The notes beneath the pieces were generated by a model. The model did not search any database. It saw only the letters and a list, made by a program, of their open reading frames with translations, and was not told the DNA's origin. From the NCBI GenBank assembly GCA_021442155.1, contig CM038214.1, forward strand, positions 25,321,808-25,385,807: a DNA stretch of 64,000 nt, in the 5' to 3' direction. The position numbers were made by a program, and so were the translations under genes. The DNA comes from Cymbidium sinense (lineage: Eukaryota > Streptophyta > Magnoliopsida > Asparagales > Orchidaceae). Shown piece after piece: positions 36,116 to 48,396 of the stretch (positions are counted from its first letter, which is position 1; each line of letters begins with the position of its first letter).

Positions 36116-38070
36116 TGAAGTATTAAAGGTGTGCATAAGAGAAGAAATAAGATTTGATGAGAATTCCATGTTAAGGACATGGAGGGAGATCTGCTAGGGG
36201 ATCACACATGCATTGGACATGACTTGTGAGGGGTCCATGTCGAGGGCATAGAAGAAGAAAATATGTTGGGGATAAGGTTTAAATTTTATTTGATTATATG
36301 ATTTATGGAAACAAGATCTGCTGGGGATTAGAATCTATAATCCAATGGCGATTAAGATCAAATCAACTTTAATTTATTTATTTTTTATGATAGAGATATA
36401 GACACTATGATATAGGGATTTTTTTTTTTTTTTTTGGGTATGTAATAGAAATAAGAGTTTGGTTGGATTTTTTTGATTTAGACTCTATTGGGGAGTTGGT
36501 TTAAATTAGCTCCACTGGGGAGGTTCATTTTGAATTTGATTTATTTGCTTGACTTGTTTATATATGATCTAGGACACCACTAGAAAATAGGGTATCATTT
36601 GACTCCACTAGGGAAAATCATATTAGGTTTAATTTAATCTCAGTTAATGTATGGATCATGTCAGTGTGCGACAGACCCATTGAGAAGGGGCTATATCAGA
36701 CTTGTCCTATCTCAGATTTACAAATCCAAATAGATAGTCTACTGGCAGTGGAATAGAGCTAGCCAACCTAAGGGGTTTCCTTTCAGTGGGCAACAGTTGT
36801 GCTTGGAAGAATGTGTAGCTAACTTACATCTTCTAAAGTAGGGAACAACCATTGGGGTGACCTATTGGTAGCATAACAAATCAAACCCAACGTAGGTGAG
36901 ACTATTGAGTGAATACCACTAGGGACCTATATCTTCTCAAGAGTAGTCAGGCAATTCTTATAGGGAGTTTTGTTGACACTGCCCTAAAGATAGGATGCAT
37001 GCTTAGGAAAAGGCACCGCTAGGGGTGTCCCCCTAATACACAAGTGAATATATATATTTTTTATATGTTTGTGTGGACCTTATTGGTGTGTGAGGGAATA
37101 CACTGAGAAGGGGCTATGTAGCCTTGCTTATCCCAAATTTACTGGACCAAGGGAGAATCTACACATCCACAGGACATATTCTCCAACCAAAGGGGTGGTC
37201 ACTAAGAAAAGGGAATTGTCTAATTCGATAGTAACTTGGGTAGTGTCTAAATGGGCTCACAAAGGATGTGGTTCAAATATAGTGCCCACAATGAAGGTGC
37301 TACTAACGGCGTTATCCTGAGCCCTAGAAAAAAATTTTTATTGGTGTACGGTGGCCAACTCAAGGAGAAAGCATAGCAGACTTACATCTTCCATGAATGG
37401 TGTATCCTAAAGTGCAAAAACCAATCACCCTAAGGTACATCCATCAGCATAGTGAGAACCATGCTAATGATTAATTTGGAAAGAAAGCATGTAGACTTAC
37501 ATCTTTTCAAGAAGAATTGATCATTGGGATAGTCTGTCATCAGCCCAGATAGATGTTATCTAACCTAGAGCTACTTAAGCTGGGAGCCTCGCGGAAAGAC
37601 TGGACCCAGACTTGAAGCAGTCAAGAGGAAAGGAACTGCTAGGGGACTTATCCTAAATCTCAAATATACTTGACCTAGTTAGTGCACGAAGGCTAATCCA
37701 AGAAGAAAGTGTAGCAGACTCACATCCTCTTAAACGTAGCCATCAAGAGAAAGCTTACCGAAAACACAGTAAGGCCTACCAAAATTACAAAGAGCTCATC
37801 AGTGTGCAGTGGAAAAGTAAGGGAGGAAACCATAGTAGACTTACATCTTCCAAAGTAAGAAGACCACTGGGGTGACACACTGGCAAGGTAGCACGTCAGC
37901 ATGACCTAGAGAAACTACCGAGTGAGTGCCACTTGGGGAGTTATCTCAACTCAAAGTAGCCCAAGACAAAATATATATATTTGTTTTATATGTTTGTGTG
38001 TATTTTGTGTTTGTGTTGTGTCAATGAAGGATAGGATGCCACTCGGGTTCCTTACTCCTACCCTAAACAC
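36116..38070 (-). repeat. 3' non-coding part of the Ty3/gypsy element, with internal repeats
   Basis: No coding homology is visible. Degenerate internal repeats are clear: GAGAAGGGGCTAT near 36691 and 37105; TTACATCTTC plus CATTGGGGTGAC (or CACTGGGGTGAC) near 36826 and 37834; TTATATGTTTGTGTG near 37056 and 37984. Such repeats between integrase and the LTR are typical of Tat/Ogre elements. The 83-residue ORF at 37069-37320 matches nothing I know. Any LTR within this stretch is unrecognised. Confidence 0.55.
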
Positions 38071-38071
38071 A

Positions 38072-39033
38072 TCATGATAGATTGACAAATACGAATACTT
38101 TCAACATGGAATAGATTGAATTTGAAATGAAATTTTCTTTGATGATAATTATTTTTAAACATGATTTATAATATCTCTTTAAGTAGAGCCCATTGATTGG
38201 AAGCATTGGGTGATCTCCCTTATGATTAATAAGCTGATAAGATCTGCCATCATAGGCCTTCTCTTTGGCAAAAGGGCTTTCGCAAGTGAGTTCAAACTTG
38301 CCTCCCATCTTACGACGGGCAACAATCGGTCTCCTTAGAACAAAAATAAATTGTCCTACTTGAAGAACTCTAGGATGGGCCAACTTCTTGTGAGCTTGAA
38401 TCATTTTAGCTTTGTACAACTCAAGGTTTTAGCATGCCCATAAGAATCTCTCCTCCAAACCTTCAAGCTCTTTAACCGCAACTTGGCATTCTATTTTGTC
38501 TTGCTACCCACAACTATCATTCGTGATGGGAGTTGGACATCTAATGGTAGAATGTCTTCGGACCCATACACTAAGGAGCAAGAGTAGACTGAGTTGGAGT
38601 TCTATATGTGGTGTGGTAGGCCTACAAGGCTTCAACTAACTACTATACCATTGTCGTTTATTATTCGCGAGTGTCTTTTTCAGTATTTGGATAAGAGTTT
38701 TATTGAAAGCTTTTACTAAGCTATTTTCCCTCGGGTAGTTTATGGTAGAATATCTCCAATCTATGCTTTATCTTGAGAAAAATTATTGATCTCAGTGCTC
38801 TTGAATGTACTACCATTATCAGATATAATTCATCGAGGCACTCCAAACCTATATACGATATGTTTCCTGAAAAATTAGAGAACAAGTTGAGCTGTGACTT
38901 CTATGAGCAAAATCGTATTCACACATTTGTAAAAGTAGTCAGTAGCAGCTCCGGTGAACCGATGACCCTTGGAAGGAGGATCAATCGGACCCACTATGTC
39001 GGTACCCAAACACTTGAATGGTCATGAGGCCAA
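38072..39033 (-). pseudogene. Ty3/gypsy integrase remnant
   Basis: Minus-strand reading gives CLGTDIVGPIDPPSKGHRFTGAATDYF (shown in part: the catalytic Asp in GTDIVG) near 38950-39030, then VPRxIISDNGSTFKS with the second catalytic Asp near 38800. Further on are YHTTYRTPTQST and the C-terminal part KLAHPRVLQVGQFIFVLRR at 38072-38419. Stops and frame changes lie between these blocks. In an active element integrase inserts the cDNA into the host genome. Confidence 0.8.
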
Positions 39034-39345
39034 TGTAGGATGTAGAATGTTGATTGTTTGGTGTAGGACAACACTGTGTATTTGACAATGGCTGAAGTAG
39101 TAGAGTTCATTCTCCTTCCCTTCATCATTGGCTTGGGCCAACAAAGCACCAAGGGAGTCATTTAACACAGTAGTGTAAAGTATGAGTGGCTTTCCTGGGA
39201 TAGGGGCTACTAGAACTGGCAGCGTCATCAGGTAATGCTTGATGTCTTCGATGGCATGCTCACACCTATCATCCCACTTAAACTTGTCATCCTTTTTGAC
39301 AATTGCTAAGAATGGCTAAAATATTCCTGATAGGTTGGATATAAA
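39022..39345 (-). pseudogene. Ty3/gypsy RNase H remnant
   Basis: The frame contains FLAIVKKDDKFKWDDRCEHA, then PGKPLILYTTVLNDSLGALLAQ and DEGKENELYYFSH, the typical start of plant gypsy RNase H after the RT connection domain. The later part of the domain is lost or merged with the integrase remnant. The single open stretch is 39022-39228. Confidence 0.8.
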
Positions 39346-39399
39346 GCATCATAGATACTCCAACCACCCTTGGAATGATCTGAGTTGAGTTAAACTTAT

Positions 39400-40030
39400 A
39401 GGGGTGGCAATTCTAAAATTGCCTTGATCTTCTCTAGATTGATTTTGATTCCCTAGTATCGAACAACAAACCCATGGAATTTCCTTGAAGCTACTCCGAA
39501 TGCACACTTCAGGAGGTTCATTTTGAGGTTAAATTGTCTTAACTATTTGTAAACTACTCTCAAGTCAAAGAGATGGTCTTCCTTTTCTCTGCTTTTGACC
39601 ATGAGATCATCGACATAGCACTCGACTTGATGATGAATGAGTTCATCAAAGATTCAAGTAATAGCCCACTAGTATATAGTACCAACATTTTTAAGGTTGA
39701 AAGGCATAACTTTATAGCAATAGATTCTAATCGGGGTTCTAAAAGTATTGTTTCTTTCATCTTCAGGGGCCATCTTTATTTAGTTATATCCAGATGATCC
39801 ATCCATGAAAGAGAAGACTGCATGAGATGAGGCAATGTCCACCATCAACTCTGAGATTAGTGTGGAATTTCTTCTTTTGGATATGTCTTATTTAAATCTC
39901 TAAAATTGAAGCATATGTGAATTTGGCCACTTTATTTTTTAACTTGGATGATGCTGGCAAACCAGGTAGGGTATTTGTCTTCCTGGATGAAGCCAACATT
40001 GATCAATTTATTGACTTCATAATTCACCTA
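39400..40030 (-). pseudogene. Ty3/gypsy reverse transcriptase core remnant
   Basis: After the stop at 40028-40030 the same frame continues NKLINVGFIQEDKYPTWFAS and CFNFRDLNKTYPKEEIPH. In another frame it gives FSFMDGSSGYN (first catalytic Asp) and YKVMPFNLKN. The YVDD active-site codons are at 39606-39617, followed by LMVKSREKEDHL. Several stops and at least one frameshift separate these motifs. The motif order and spacing are normal for RT. Confidence 0.85.
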
Positions 40031-40747
40031 TTGTTCTATATCTAATTGCATGCATCTAAGAGCTTGCTTGATAAGGTTAATAGTAGGTTCTATTGGTAGT
40101 TTATGGACTTCTACATTAACAGCCAATCCAGGCATCTCTTCATAACTCCATGTAAAGCAATCCTTAAACTCAGTCAATAGCCTAACTAAGTCATTGGTTT
40201 TAATTTTATTCAACAAAGAATTGATGTATGCCATGCATGGATCTTCTTCAGTTCCTAAGTTGATTTTCTTGAGCTCATCAATGGTTGACTTGATCTCTTC
40301 TTCAAACTCTGTCGGTGCATCTTTGACTTCAAAATTATCTGGATCATCTGAAATTTTTAAGCACAGCTCCTCATATGAGTTAATGTGATTTGAAAAGAAC
40401 CTATCAGATTCTAAATGATTGGTGATGACTAAGTAGCAATCATCATCATCAACTGGACCCACTATACGGAATCCTAGTCCCAGTCTTGATTGAGAGCTTT
40501 TGCATTTGTTCTTCCATATTCTTTCGATATAATATGACATATGCTTTGGCCAAATATATGGGATTAACCCTTTCTTAGCTACATTATGAACACAAGGAAA
40601 GTACCAATAAAAAGGTAATTCTATTAAATCTTTATATGAAACATCCTCAAGTTCTACATCAACTTCTTGACTTAAGAATGATGCTCCCAACAAGAACCTC
40701 TGAGTATTCACACCTGTGGATGACTTAGGGGCTTCCTTAACTACCAA
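40028..40747 (-). pseudogene. Ty3/gypsy PR-RT linker and RT N-terminus, 239-residue open frame
   Basis: This is the longest open frame in the window. Its end carries INLGTEEDPCMAYINSLL, FKDCFTWSYEEMPGL and VHKLPIEPTINLIKQALR, the conserved lead-in to plant gypsy RT. The first part (LGASFLSQEVDVELEDVSYK and on) is the variable linker between protease and RT. It is open only by chance within a dead element, since flanking parts are interrupted. Confidence 0.8.
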
Positions 40748-41164
40748 ACCCTCAACATTTTAAGAGGAAAGTGGTGTTAGAGCTAAAGTTCCCAACTGAT
40801 GCCTAACTATTTCACATATAGACTTGGATACACTTATGCTTTGCTTTGAAGCCCAGTCTTCATCGATATGTGGCTCAAGTGTCATCTCCAAGGGAGTCCA
40901 CTGCTGAGAAGAGTTGGCTGGTGTGCTAACCATATAAGACTCATACTATGCACTAGATTCTAAGTCTATATGGATATCAGGTGTACTCCTAGTAGTTGGG
41001 ACATAGCTTTTATTAGGTGGCCAATAAGAAGATTTTCCACCCCTGGGGCTGCCTCTGAATTGGCCTCTTCTTCTGCCTGATGGAGGTCAAGTAGTCCTAC
41101 CCATATGTTCAAATGGAGTAACGAACTATGGGTGAAATCTAATGCCAGGCTCCACTTCCTCCAC

Positions 41165-41275
41165 CAAGTCTATTTTCGCTCCCTTTAATTTTATTTTTCA
41201 TTATTTCTTTTCTTTTCTTTTTCTTTTTCTCTTTCCTTTTCATTTTCTTTTTATTTTTCATTTATTTTTTAGCTT
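41165..41275 (-). other. Polypurine (minus) / polypyrimidine (plus) tract within pol
   Basis: About 100 bases are nearly all C/T on + (TTTTCTTTTTCTTTTTCTC and similar). On minus this would encode a Lys-rich run between protease and the RT linker. It is probably an expanded simple repeat. It is too far inside the element to be the 3' polypurine tract. Confidence 0.5.
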
Positions 41276-41620
41276 TAGCCAAGTTTGCAAGAATGTACTT
41301 GTTGATTTTGAGGGAGGTAGTAAACCCCATCCTCATATATGATGACCTCGGGAACTGTAAATGGCTTGAGATCTCCTTTGACACAGTAGATGATCCCACC
41401 TCTCACAAACTTCATACATTGATATATAAAGGATGGAACTATGTTGTTCTCATGTATCCATGGCCTCCCAAGCAAAGTGGTGAAAGATGTATCCGAGTCC
41501 ATAATGTGAAACTTTCCTTCGGTGTCCTAATCTTCTATCTCCAAGGCCAACACTATGGAGCCTAAGGCCTGTTGACCTCAATTTTAGAGTGCGGATTCAA
41601 TATTTTCATTTTAGACATAG
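41275..41620 (-). pseudogene. Ty3/gypsy protease C-terminal remnant
   Basis: Minus reading gives MDSDTSFTTLLGRPWIHENN, then FVRGGIIYCVKGDLKPF and GVYYLPQNQQVH. LLGRPWIHE is the conserved C-terminal motif of plant gypsy aspartic protease. The catalytic D-S/T-G lies upstream and is not recognisable. Homology fades above about 41620. Confidence 0.75.
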
Positions 41621-43385
41621 GAGTCTTCTAGACACAAAGACTTCCCTAGCCAATAGGACACTTCTAACAATTAGGTAAACACTTAACCTATGCCTAAAGA
41701 CTTAGAAGGGTTAACCATAAGGTTAGGTTATTCCTTAGGGATTAGGATAATCCACCTACCCTACAAGCCAAATCCAATCCATGTTCACCTTCTCAAACCA
41801 AACCTCAAGTTCAATTCAAACATCTATATTAAATCCAAATCCAAAACCAAATGATTGAAGCCCATGATCAAACCCAAACTTGAAACCCTTCCTAAGCCAT
41901 ATGACCTATCCCATGGACTTCGCCAAATATTAATCCAAATCAATTTAAAATCAATTCATTTTCTTATAATCAATTTATATCTTCAATCATCTTTCTAAAT
42001 AAAAATCAAATCTACATTCAAATCATCAAAACTAAATCAAACTAAATTAAATTAAATCAAAACCCTTCCTAAGTCATATGACCTATCCCATGGACTTGAC
42101 AAAATCTTAATCCAAATCAAGTCAAACTCATTTGATTTTCTCATAAATCAATCATATTATCAATCATCATCATAAATTCAAATGAAATGTACATTTAATC
42201 ATCAAAACTAAACCAAACCAAATCAAAATCCAAACCTAAGCAACATGACTCAACTCTATGGACTTGGCCAAATTCCTTCATTCCAAAACCCAAATTCAAT
42301 TGATTTTCTTATGAACCAGTCATACCTTCAATCATATTCGCAAATACAAATGAAATCTACAATCATCAAGCCAAACCAACTTAACCCTTTTGATTTGAAA
42401 TGTTCAAATGAACCAAAACCCATTAGAACCCAAGCCAATTATAATTGAATTTATATATCAATCCCAAATCCACATATAAACTCAACTAAATTGAACTCAA
42501 CCCAAAATCAAACCAACTAAACCCAATTGGTCCACTTGACCTAAAGTGGCCAATTTGACCTATTTGAGCCAAGTTCTAATCCTATCCAAATTAGATTGAA
42601 CAAAGCCCATCAAAACCTCCCATAATGATTGTTGATCACCCTAGGTTGATCAATTGTCACAAATTGGGTCAAACCAAGTCTCATCATTTGACCAACTCAA
42701 CCCCTTAACCCATATGAACCTAAATTAGAGAAATTGCAACCTATGCCAAATCCCTTGAAACCAGTGATTCATACCAAATCAAAATCAATATTTGAATATG
42801 ACTAGACCTTCAATTGAGTCAAACCAAACCCAATTGGCCCTCTTGACCCAGGTAGACCCAAATTGACCTAAAAGACCAAATTGTGTAAAATCAAAATATA
42901 AACCTAATTGATTGCAACCAATGGCTCAAGTTCATTCCAAATTGATTTTTGAACTTGACCAAAGCCATGATTGGACCCAATTGAACCCAATTAACCTACT
43001 TAGCCCAAATTGACCTAAAGGTTCAAGTTGGCCTAAATCAAAACCAAATTCAAATTAATTGAAACCAAAGCCTACAATCATTTTCAATTGGTCAACTCAA
43101 CCCAAACCAACATCCAACCCAAGCCAATTTGGTCAAATTGGTCAACTTAACCCATTTGACCCAAATGAATTCAAATGATCCAAAATTAAATCTAAGCCAA
43201 ACTAAACCAAACCAACTGAACCAAAACATCCCAAATGATCATATGAACTTGATCCAACCTTTGGTTTGACCCAATTTGACTAATTGGTCAACTTGACCCA
43301 ACATAACCCAATTTTACCTAAATGAGTCAAATTGAGCCAAATCAAACCAAATCAACTCCAATTGACTTGAAATTTGGGTTAAACC
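41621..43385 (-). repeat. 5' side of the Ty3/gypsy element: minisatellites, no gag
   Basis: Two repeat families are visible. One of about 170-177 bp has units starting near 41886, 42063 and 42233 (CCCTTCCTAAGYCATATGAC, then CTATGGACTTGGCCAAA-like). One of about 150 bp, rich in TTGACCCAA and CCAATTGGTC, has phase marks near 42752, 42907 and 43055. No gag or zinc-knuckle motif is visible. At about 43385 the sequence changes to the compound satellite's A-domain. Confidence 0.6.
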
Positions 43386-43847
43386 TAAAACTAAAATAAA
43401 AAACCTAAACTAAAATAAATAAACTTAAAATAAACAAACTAAACTAAATAAAAAGAAAAATAAACCTAAATAAAAATAAAAAATTAAATAAACTAAAATA
43501 ATTAAAAAATAAACTAAATAAACCTAAACTTACCATTTTACTTAATTAAAAAAATCCTAAACTATAAACCCTAAACCCTAAACCCTAACCTACAACCCTA
43601 AACCCAAAACCCAAAATACAAAATCCTAAACCCTAAACCCTAATCCTAAACCCTAAACCTTAAAAGCATAAATCCTAAAACCCTAAACCGTAAACCCTAA
43701 GCCCTAAACCCTTCACCCTAAACCATAAACCCTAAACTTTAACCCTAAACCCTAAACCCTAAACCCCAAACCATAAACCTAAACATAAAGTAATGAAATA
43801 AATTAAAAAATAAACTTAAACCCTAAAACCAAATAAACCTAAACTCT
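43386..43847. repeat. Compound satellite resumes: A-domain end, boundary, T-domain, leader
   Basis: A-domain tail 43386-43530, boundary motif 43531-43547 (CATTTTACTTAATT), CCCTAAA block to about 43790, and leader with AATGAAATAAATTAAAAAAT. No gene is visible. Confidence 0.87.
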
Positions 43848-44323
43848 AAGAATGGGAAAAACAATGACGGCAAGAACATCACCATCATCCAGTTTTAGTC
43901 TAGATCTGGAAACTGAGGCAAAGGAAGATGCACGTTATCATAATCTGGTGGAGATCCAGGTTGGGTGGATATGGAGGTTTTGATGGAGTAGTGGTGGTTA
44001 TGAAGGCGGAGGAGCGCCAAGGTTACAACTGGTGTTGGTGGGAGAGATCAGGGATATGATGGTGGATCCCACTACTCTGGAGGCCGCATTGGTTATGATG
44101 GGAACTGGAGAAACTAAAGAACGGCTGATCAGATCTACTGCTTATTGAACTATGTCTTTATAATAGAGATGGTTCTAGTAATCTAGGGTTTTTGATTAGC
44201 TCTATGAGCGCTCAATTTTTATCTTCGTCATCACTTGTCTCTTAGAAAACATGGTGTGTTACTTTGTTAATGAAATCAAAAAGAAGAAATGTTGAATCCA
44301 AATTTGTTCTGTGTTAAAAAAAA
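43848..44323 (+). pseudogene. GRP copy 12: full-length retrocopy, early stop
   Basis: It starts KNGKNNDGKNITI, and a TAG soon after the RRM edge closes the frame. The Gly tail carries several indels, the UTR is complete, and the poly(A) is at about 44315-44323. Confidence 0.87.
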
Positions 44324-44825
44324 CTAAAAACCCTAAACCCTAAACTAAAACCTAAACCTTAGACCTTAAACCTAAACTAAACCTAAAACCACAAACCCTA
44401 AACTAACCTAAACCTAAACCTCAGATAAACATAAACCCTAAACCCAAATCAGAACCCAAACCCTAAACCTAAACTCTAAACCATAAACCCTAAACCTACA
44501 ATTTAAAACTTAAACTTAACCAACCTAAACTCAAATGCTAAACCTAAATCAACTAAACCTAAACTATAAAAAAATTGTATACCCTCAAAACCCTCAACCC
44601 TAAAGCCTAAACACTAAACCCTAAACTATAAACCCTAAACCCTAAAACCCCAAACCATAAACCCTAACCTTAAATCCTAAACCCTAAAAGCATAACCCCT
44701 AAAACCCTAAATCCTAAAGCTAAACCCTAAGCCCTAAACCCTAAACCTTAAACCCAAACCCTAAACCCAAACCCTAAACTTAAACCTAATGTAACTAAAT
44801 AAATTAAAGAATAAACCTAAACCCT
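44324..44825. repeat. T-domain linking GRP copies 12 and 13
   Basis: CCCTAAA block of about 0.45 kb plus leader, with no A-domain. The two GRP copies are therefore less than 1 kb apart, the shortest spacing in the window, which points to a deleted A-domain. Confidence 0.85.
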
Positions 44826-45094
44826 AAGAATGGGCAGAACCTTGATGACAAGAACATCACCATCAAATAAGCTCAGTCTAGATCTGATGGTGGAGGCAAA
44901 GGTGGAAGCATTGCTATCGCAGGTGATGGGGATCTGGAGGTCTGGATATGGCATGGTGGTCGAGAAGTGGTCATTATGGAGGCAAGAAGAGCGATTGAGG
45001 TTACAACCGTAGTGGCAGCGGAGGGAGAGATCGGTGATATGATGGTGGATCTCGCTACTCGAGAGGAGGGGTGGTTTTGATGGGTACTAAAGAA
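44826..45094 (+). pseudogene. GRP copy 13: coding part only, 3'UTR deleted
   Basis: It begins KNGQNLDDKNITI with a TAA at the next positions. The Gly tail has indels. It stops at the normal stop-codon region (GGTACTAAAGAA) and jumps directly to the downstream flank CCTAACCC...CTAAACTAAAACC that normally follows the poly(A). This is a clean internal deletion of the whole UTR and poly(A). Confidence 0.85.
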
Positions 45095-46425
45095 CCTAAC
45101 CCTAAACTCTAAACTAAAACCTCAACACTAGATGTAAAACCTAAACCCTAAATTCTAAACTTTAAAAACCCTAAACCCTAAACCTTAAACCCAAAAACAT
45201 AAATGCTAAACCCTTAACCTTAAATCCTAAACCCTAAACCCTAAACCTTAAATCTTAAACCCTCAACTAACCCTAAACCCTAAACTCCCTAAAAGCTGAA
45301 AAACCTAAACCTAAACTAAATAAAACCTAAAATAAATAAAATAAAAAAACCCAAACCAAAATAAAATAACAAAATGAAATGAAACAAAAACCTAAATTAA
45401 AACCTAAACCTAAACCTAAAAAGAAAATAAAATAAAAATAAAAACAAAACTAAAATAAAATAAATCAAAACCTAAACTAAACTAAAAAATAAAAACCTAA
45501 ATAAAATAAAAACTAAACCTGAGAAAATTAAAATAAACCTAAAATAAAATAAATTTAAAACTAAATAAAAACCAAAACCAAAAAAATAAACCTAAAAACA
45601 AATAAAAAATAAAACCTCAATCCTAAACTAAAAAAAATCTAAACCTAAAATAAAAATATAATAAACCTAAACCTAAACTAAAAATAAATAAAACCTAAAC
45701 CTGAACCTAAAATAAACTAAACCTAAACCTAAACCTAAACCTAAATCCTAAATAAAATAAAATAAACTAAAAATAAATTTAAACTTAAACTTAAAACTAA
45801 AACCTAATAAATAAACCTAAAACCTAAACTTAAAAAAATAAAATAAAAAGCTAAACTTAAAAAAATTAAATAAAAACCTTAACCTAAACCTAAAAATAAA
45901 AATAAAAAATAAAACATAAACCTAAAAATAAACCAAAAAAATATACCTAAACTTAAACCTAAAAAATAAACAAAAATAAGAAACCTACACTAAAATAAAT
46001 AAACCAAAAATAAATAAACTAAACTAAATAAAAATTAAAAAAACCAAAATAAGAATAAAAATAAAATAAAATAAAATAAATAAATAATAAATTAAATAAG
46101 CCTAAACCTACTAGTTTATTTAATTTTAAAACTAAAGCCTAAACCCTAAAACTTAAACCCTAAACCCTATACCCTAAAACTAACTCTAAACCCTAAACCC
46201 TAAACCCTAAACCCTAAAACCTAAACCTAAACACTAAACCCTTACCCTAAACCCTAAACCCTAAAACCCTAAATCATAAACCTTAAACCCTAAACCCTAA
46301 ACCCTTCAGCCTAAACCCTAACCCAAAACTCTAAACCATAAACACTAAACCTAAACCTAAAGCATCTAAATAAATTAAAAAATAAACTTAAACCCTAAAA
46401 CCTAATAAACCTAAACTTAAACCCT
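45095..46425. repeat. Compound satellite between GRP copies 13 and 14
   Basis: CCCTAAA block to about 45295, full A-domain 45300-46105, boundary motif 46111-46127, CCCTAAA block and leader (AAATAAATTAAAAAATAAAC). No gene is visible. Confidence 0.87.
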
Positions 46426-46883
46426 ATGAATGTGTAGAACCTTGACAGCAAGAATGTCACCAAGGTGCTGTAGATCTAGCTGGAGGTGAAGGTAAAGGTG
46501 GCTATTGCATGGTGGTGGAGGATCCGGAGGTCGGTGGATATGGTGGGTCGAGCAAATGGAGGTGAGAAGAGTGACGGAGGTTACAATCGTAGTGGTGGCG
46601 GAGGTAGAGATCAGGAATATGATGGTGAATCCCACAACTCATGGACTGGGGTGGTTTAGGTGGGAACTAGAGAAATTGAAGAAGGGCTAATCAGATCTGT
46701 TGCTTATGGAATTGTGCCTTTATAGTGGAGATGATTCTAGTTATCTAGGGTTTTTGATTTACTCTATGCTCATTTCTCATCTATGTCGTCACTTATGTCT
46801 TATAAAACTTAGTGTGATACTTGGTTGATGAAATCAAAAAGAAGAAATGTTGAATATGAATTTATTCTTTGTTAAAAAAAAAC
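46426..46883 (+). pseudogene. GRP copy 14: full-length retrocopy, heavily indelled
   Basis: The start is altered (TATGAATGTGTAGAACC). Several segments of the Gly tail are missing, including the NQAQSR region. The UTR is complete, with poly(A) at about 46874-46883. There is no usable frame. Confidence 0.85.
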
Positions 46884-48396
46884 CAAAAACCCTAAATCCT
46901 AAACTAAAACCTGAACCTTAGACCTAAACCCTAAACCCTAAACTAACCATAAACCCTAAACTAACCCTAAACCCTAAACCTTAACTACTAAACTATAAAA
47001 CCTAAACCCTAAACTCTAAACACTAACCCTTACCCTAAACCCTAAACTTTAAACTTACCTTAAACCTTAAACCCTAAAAACCCTAAACCTTAAAGCCTAA
47101 AGCCTAAGCACTATGTTAACCTTAAACCTTAAAGCTTAAATAATAAACCCTAACCTTAAACCCTAAACTCTAAAACCCTAATCTAAACCATAAACTTAGA
47201 CTCTAAACTATATGCCTTAAACCATAAAATCCTAAAAACCTAAACCTAAACTAAATAAAACTTAAAAATAATATATATAAAAAAACATAAACCTAGATAA
47301 AATAAAAAAATAAAATAAAATAAAAACCTAAATAAAAACCTAAAACAAAACCTAAACCTAAAAATAAAAATAAACTAAAATAAAATAAAGAAAAACTTAA
47401 ACTAAATAAAAAATAACATAAAACTAAGAATAAAAAATGTTAATAAAATTAAAACTAAATGTAAAATAAAAATAACATAAACCTAAAATAAAATAAAATA
47501 AAAACTAAATAATAACCTAAACTTAAAAAATAAACCAAAAAAGTAAATAAAAAAATTAAACCTAAACCCTAAACTAAAAAATACTAAACCTAAAATAAAA
47601 ATAAAATAAACAAAATAAAATAAACCTAAACCTAAACTAAGATAAATAAAACTAAATAAATAAAACGTACACCTAAACCTAAAATAAACTAAACTTAAAT
47701 TGAAACTTAAAGTAAATAAAATAAATTAAACTAAAAATAAACATAAACCTAAACTAGAAAATAAAACCTAAAAAAAACCTAAAATAAAAACCAAAAAAAA
47801 ATAAAATAAAAACTTAAACCTAAGCATAAAACTAAAAAATAAAACCTAAAAATAAAAAATAAAATAAAAATAAAACTCAACTAAAAAATAAACCTAAACC
47901 TCAAAAATAAACTAATATAAAAAAACTAAACTAAAATAAATAAACCTAAAATAAATAAACTAAAATAAATAATAAATAAAAAATAAACCTAAATAAAAAT
48001 AAAATATAAAATAAACTAAAGTAAATAAAAAATAAACTAAATAAACTAAATAAACCTAAACCTACTAGTACAGTTACTTTAAAAAAACAATCTTAAACCC
48101 TAAATCCTAAACCCTAAAACTTAAACCCAAAACCCTAAAACTAACTCTAAACCATAAACTTACAACCCTAAACCCTAAACCCTAAACCCTAAACCCTAAT
48201 CCTAAACACTAAACCCTAAAAGCATAAACCCTCACACCTTAAACCCAAAACCCAATACCCTACACCCTAAACCCTAAACCCTACACCCTAAACCTTAACC
48301 CAAAAAACCCTAAACCCTAAACTTAAACCTAATGCAACTAAATAAATTAAAAATAATTCAAAACCCAAAAAACTAATAAACCTAAACCTAAACCCT
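46884..48396. repeat. Compound satellite between GRP copies 14 and 15
   Basis: CCCTAAA block to about 47225, full A-domain 47230-48060 (landmark AAAACTCAACTAAAAAATAA near 47872), degenerate boundary near 48065, CCCTAAA block and leader. The unit is about 1.97 kb, the typical GRP-bearing length. Confidence 0.87.

Larger units (their letters stand above)
36116..43385 (-). mobile_element. Decayed Ty3/gypsy LTR retrotransposon (Tat-like pol), minus strand
   Basis: Read on minus from 41.6 to 38.1 kb the order is protease, reverse transcriptase, RNase H, integrase, which defines the Ty3/gypsy superfamily. The wording (LLGRPWIHENN, GKPLILYTTVLNDSLGALLAQ, GTDIVGPIDPPSKG) is that of the plant Tat/Ogre-like group as I know it. 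Tandem minisatellites on both sides of pol also suit that group. Many stops and frameshifts make it inactive. I could not find gag, LTR pairs, a primer-binding site or target-site duplications, so the outer limits are set only by where the telomere-like satellite and the AT satellite stop. Confidence 0.75.

Noticed and set aside
37069..37320. 83-residue ORF as a possible gene
   Set aside because: It lies in the repeated 3' non-coding part of the Ty3/gypsy element and has no recognisable motif.
40194..40388. Plus-strand ORFs across pol (also 38773-39027, 39573-39797, 41293-41565)
   Set aside because: They are antisense to clear RT, RNase H, integrase and protease motifs on the minus strand.
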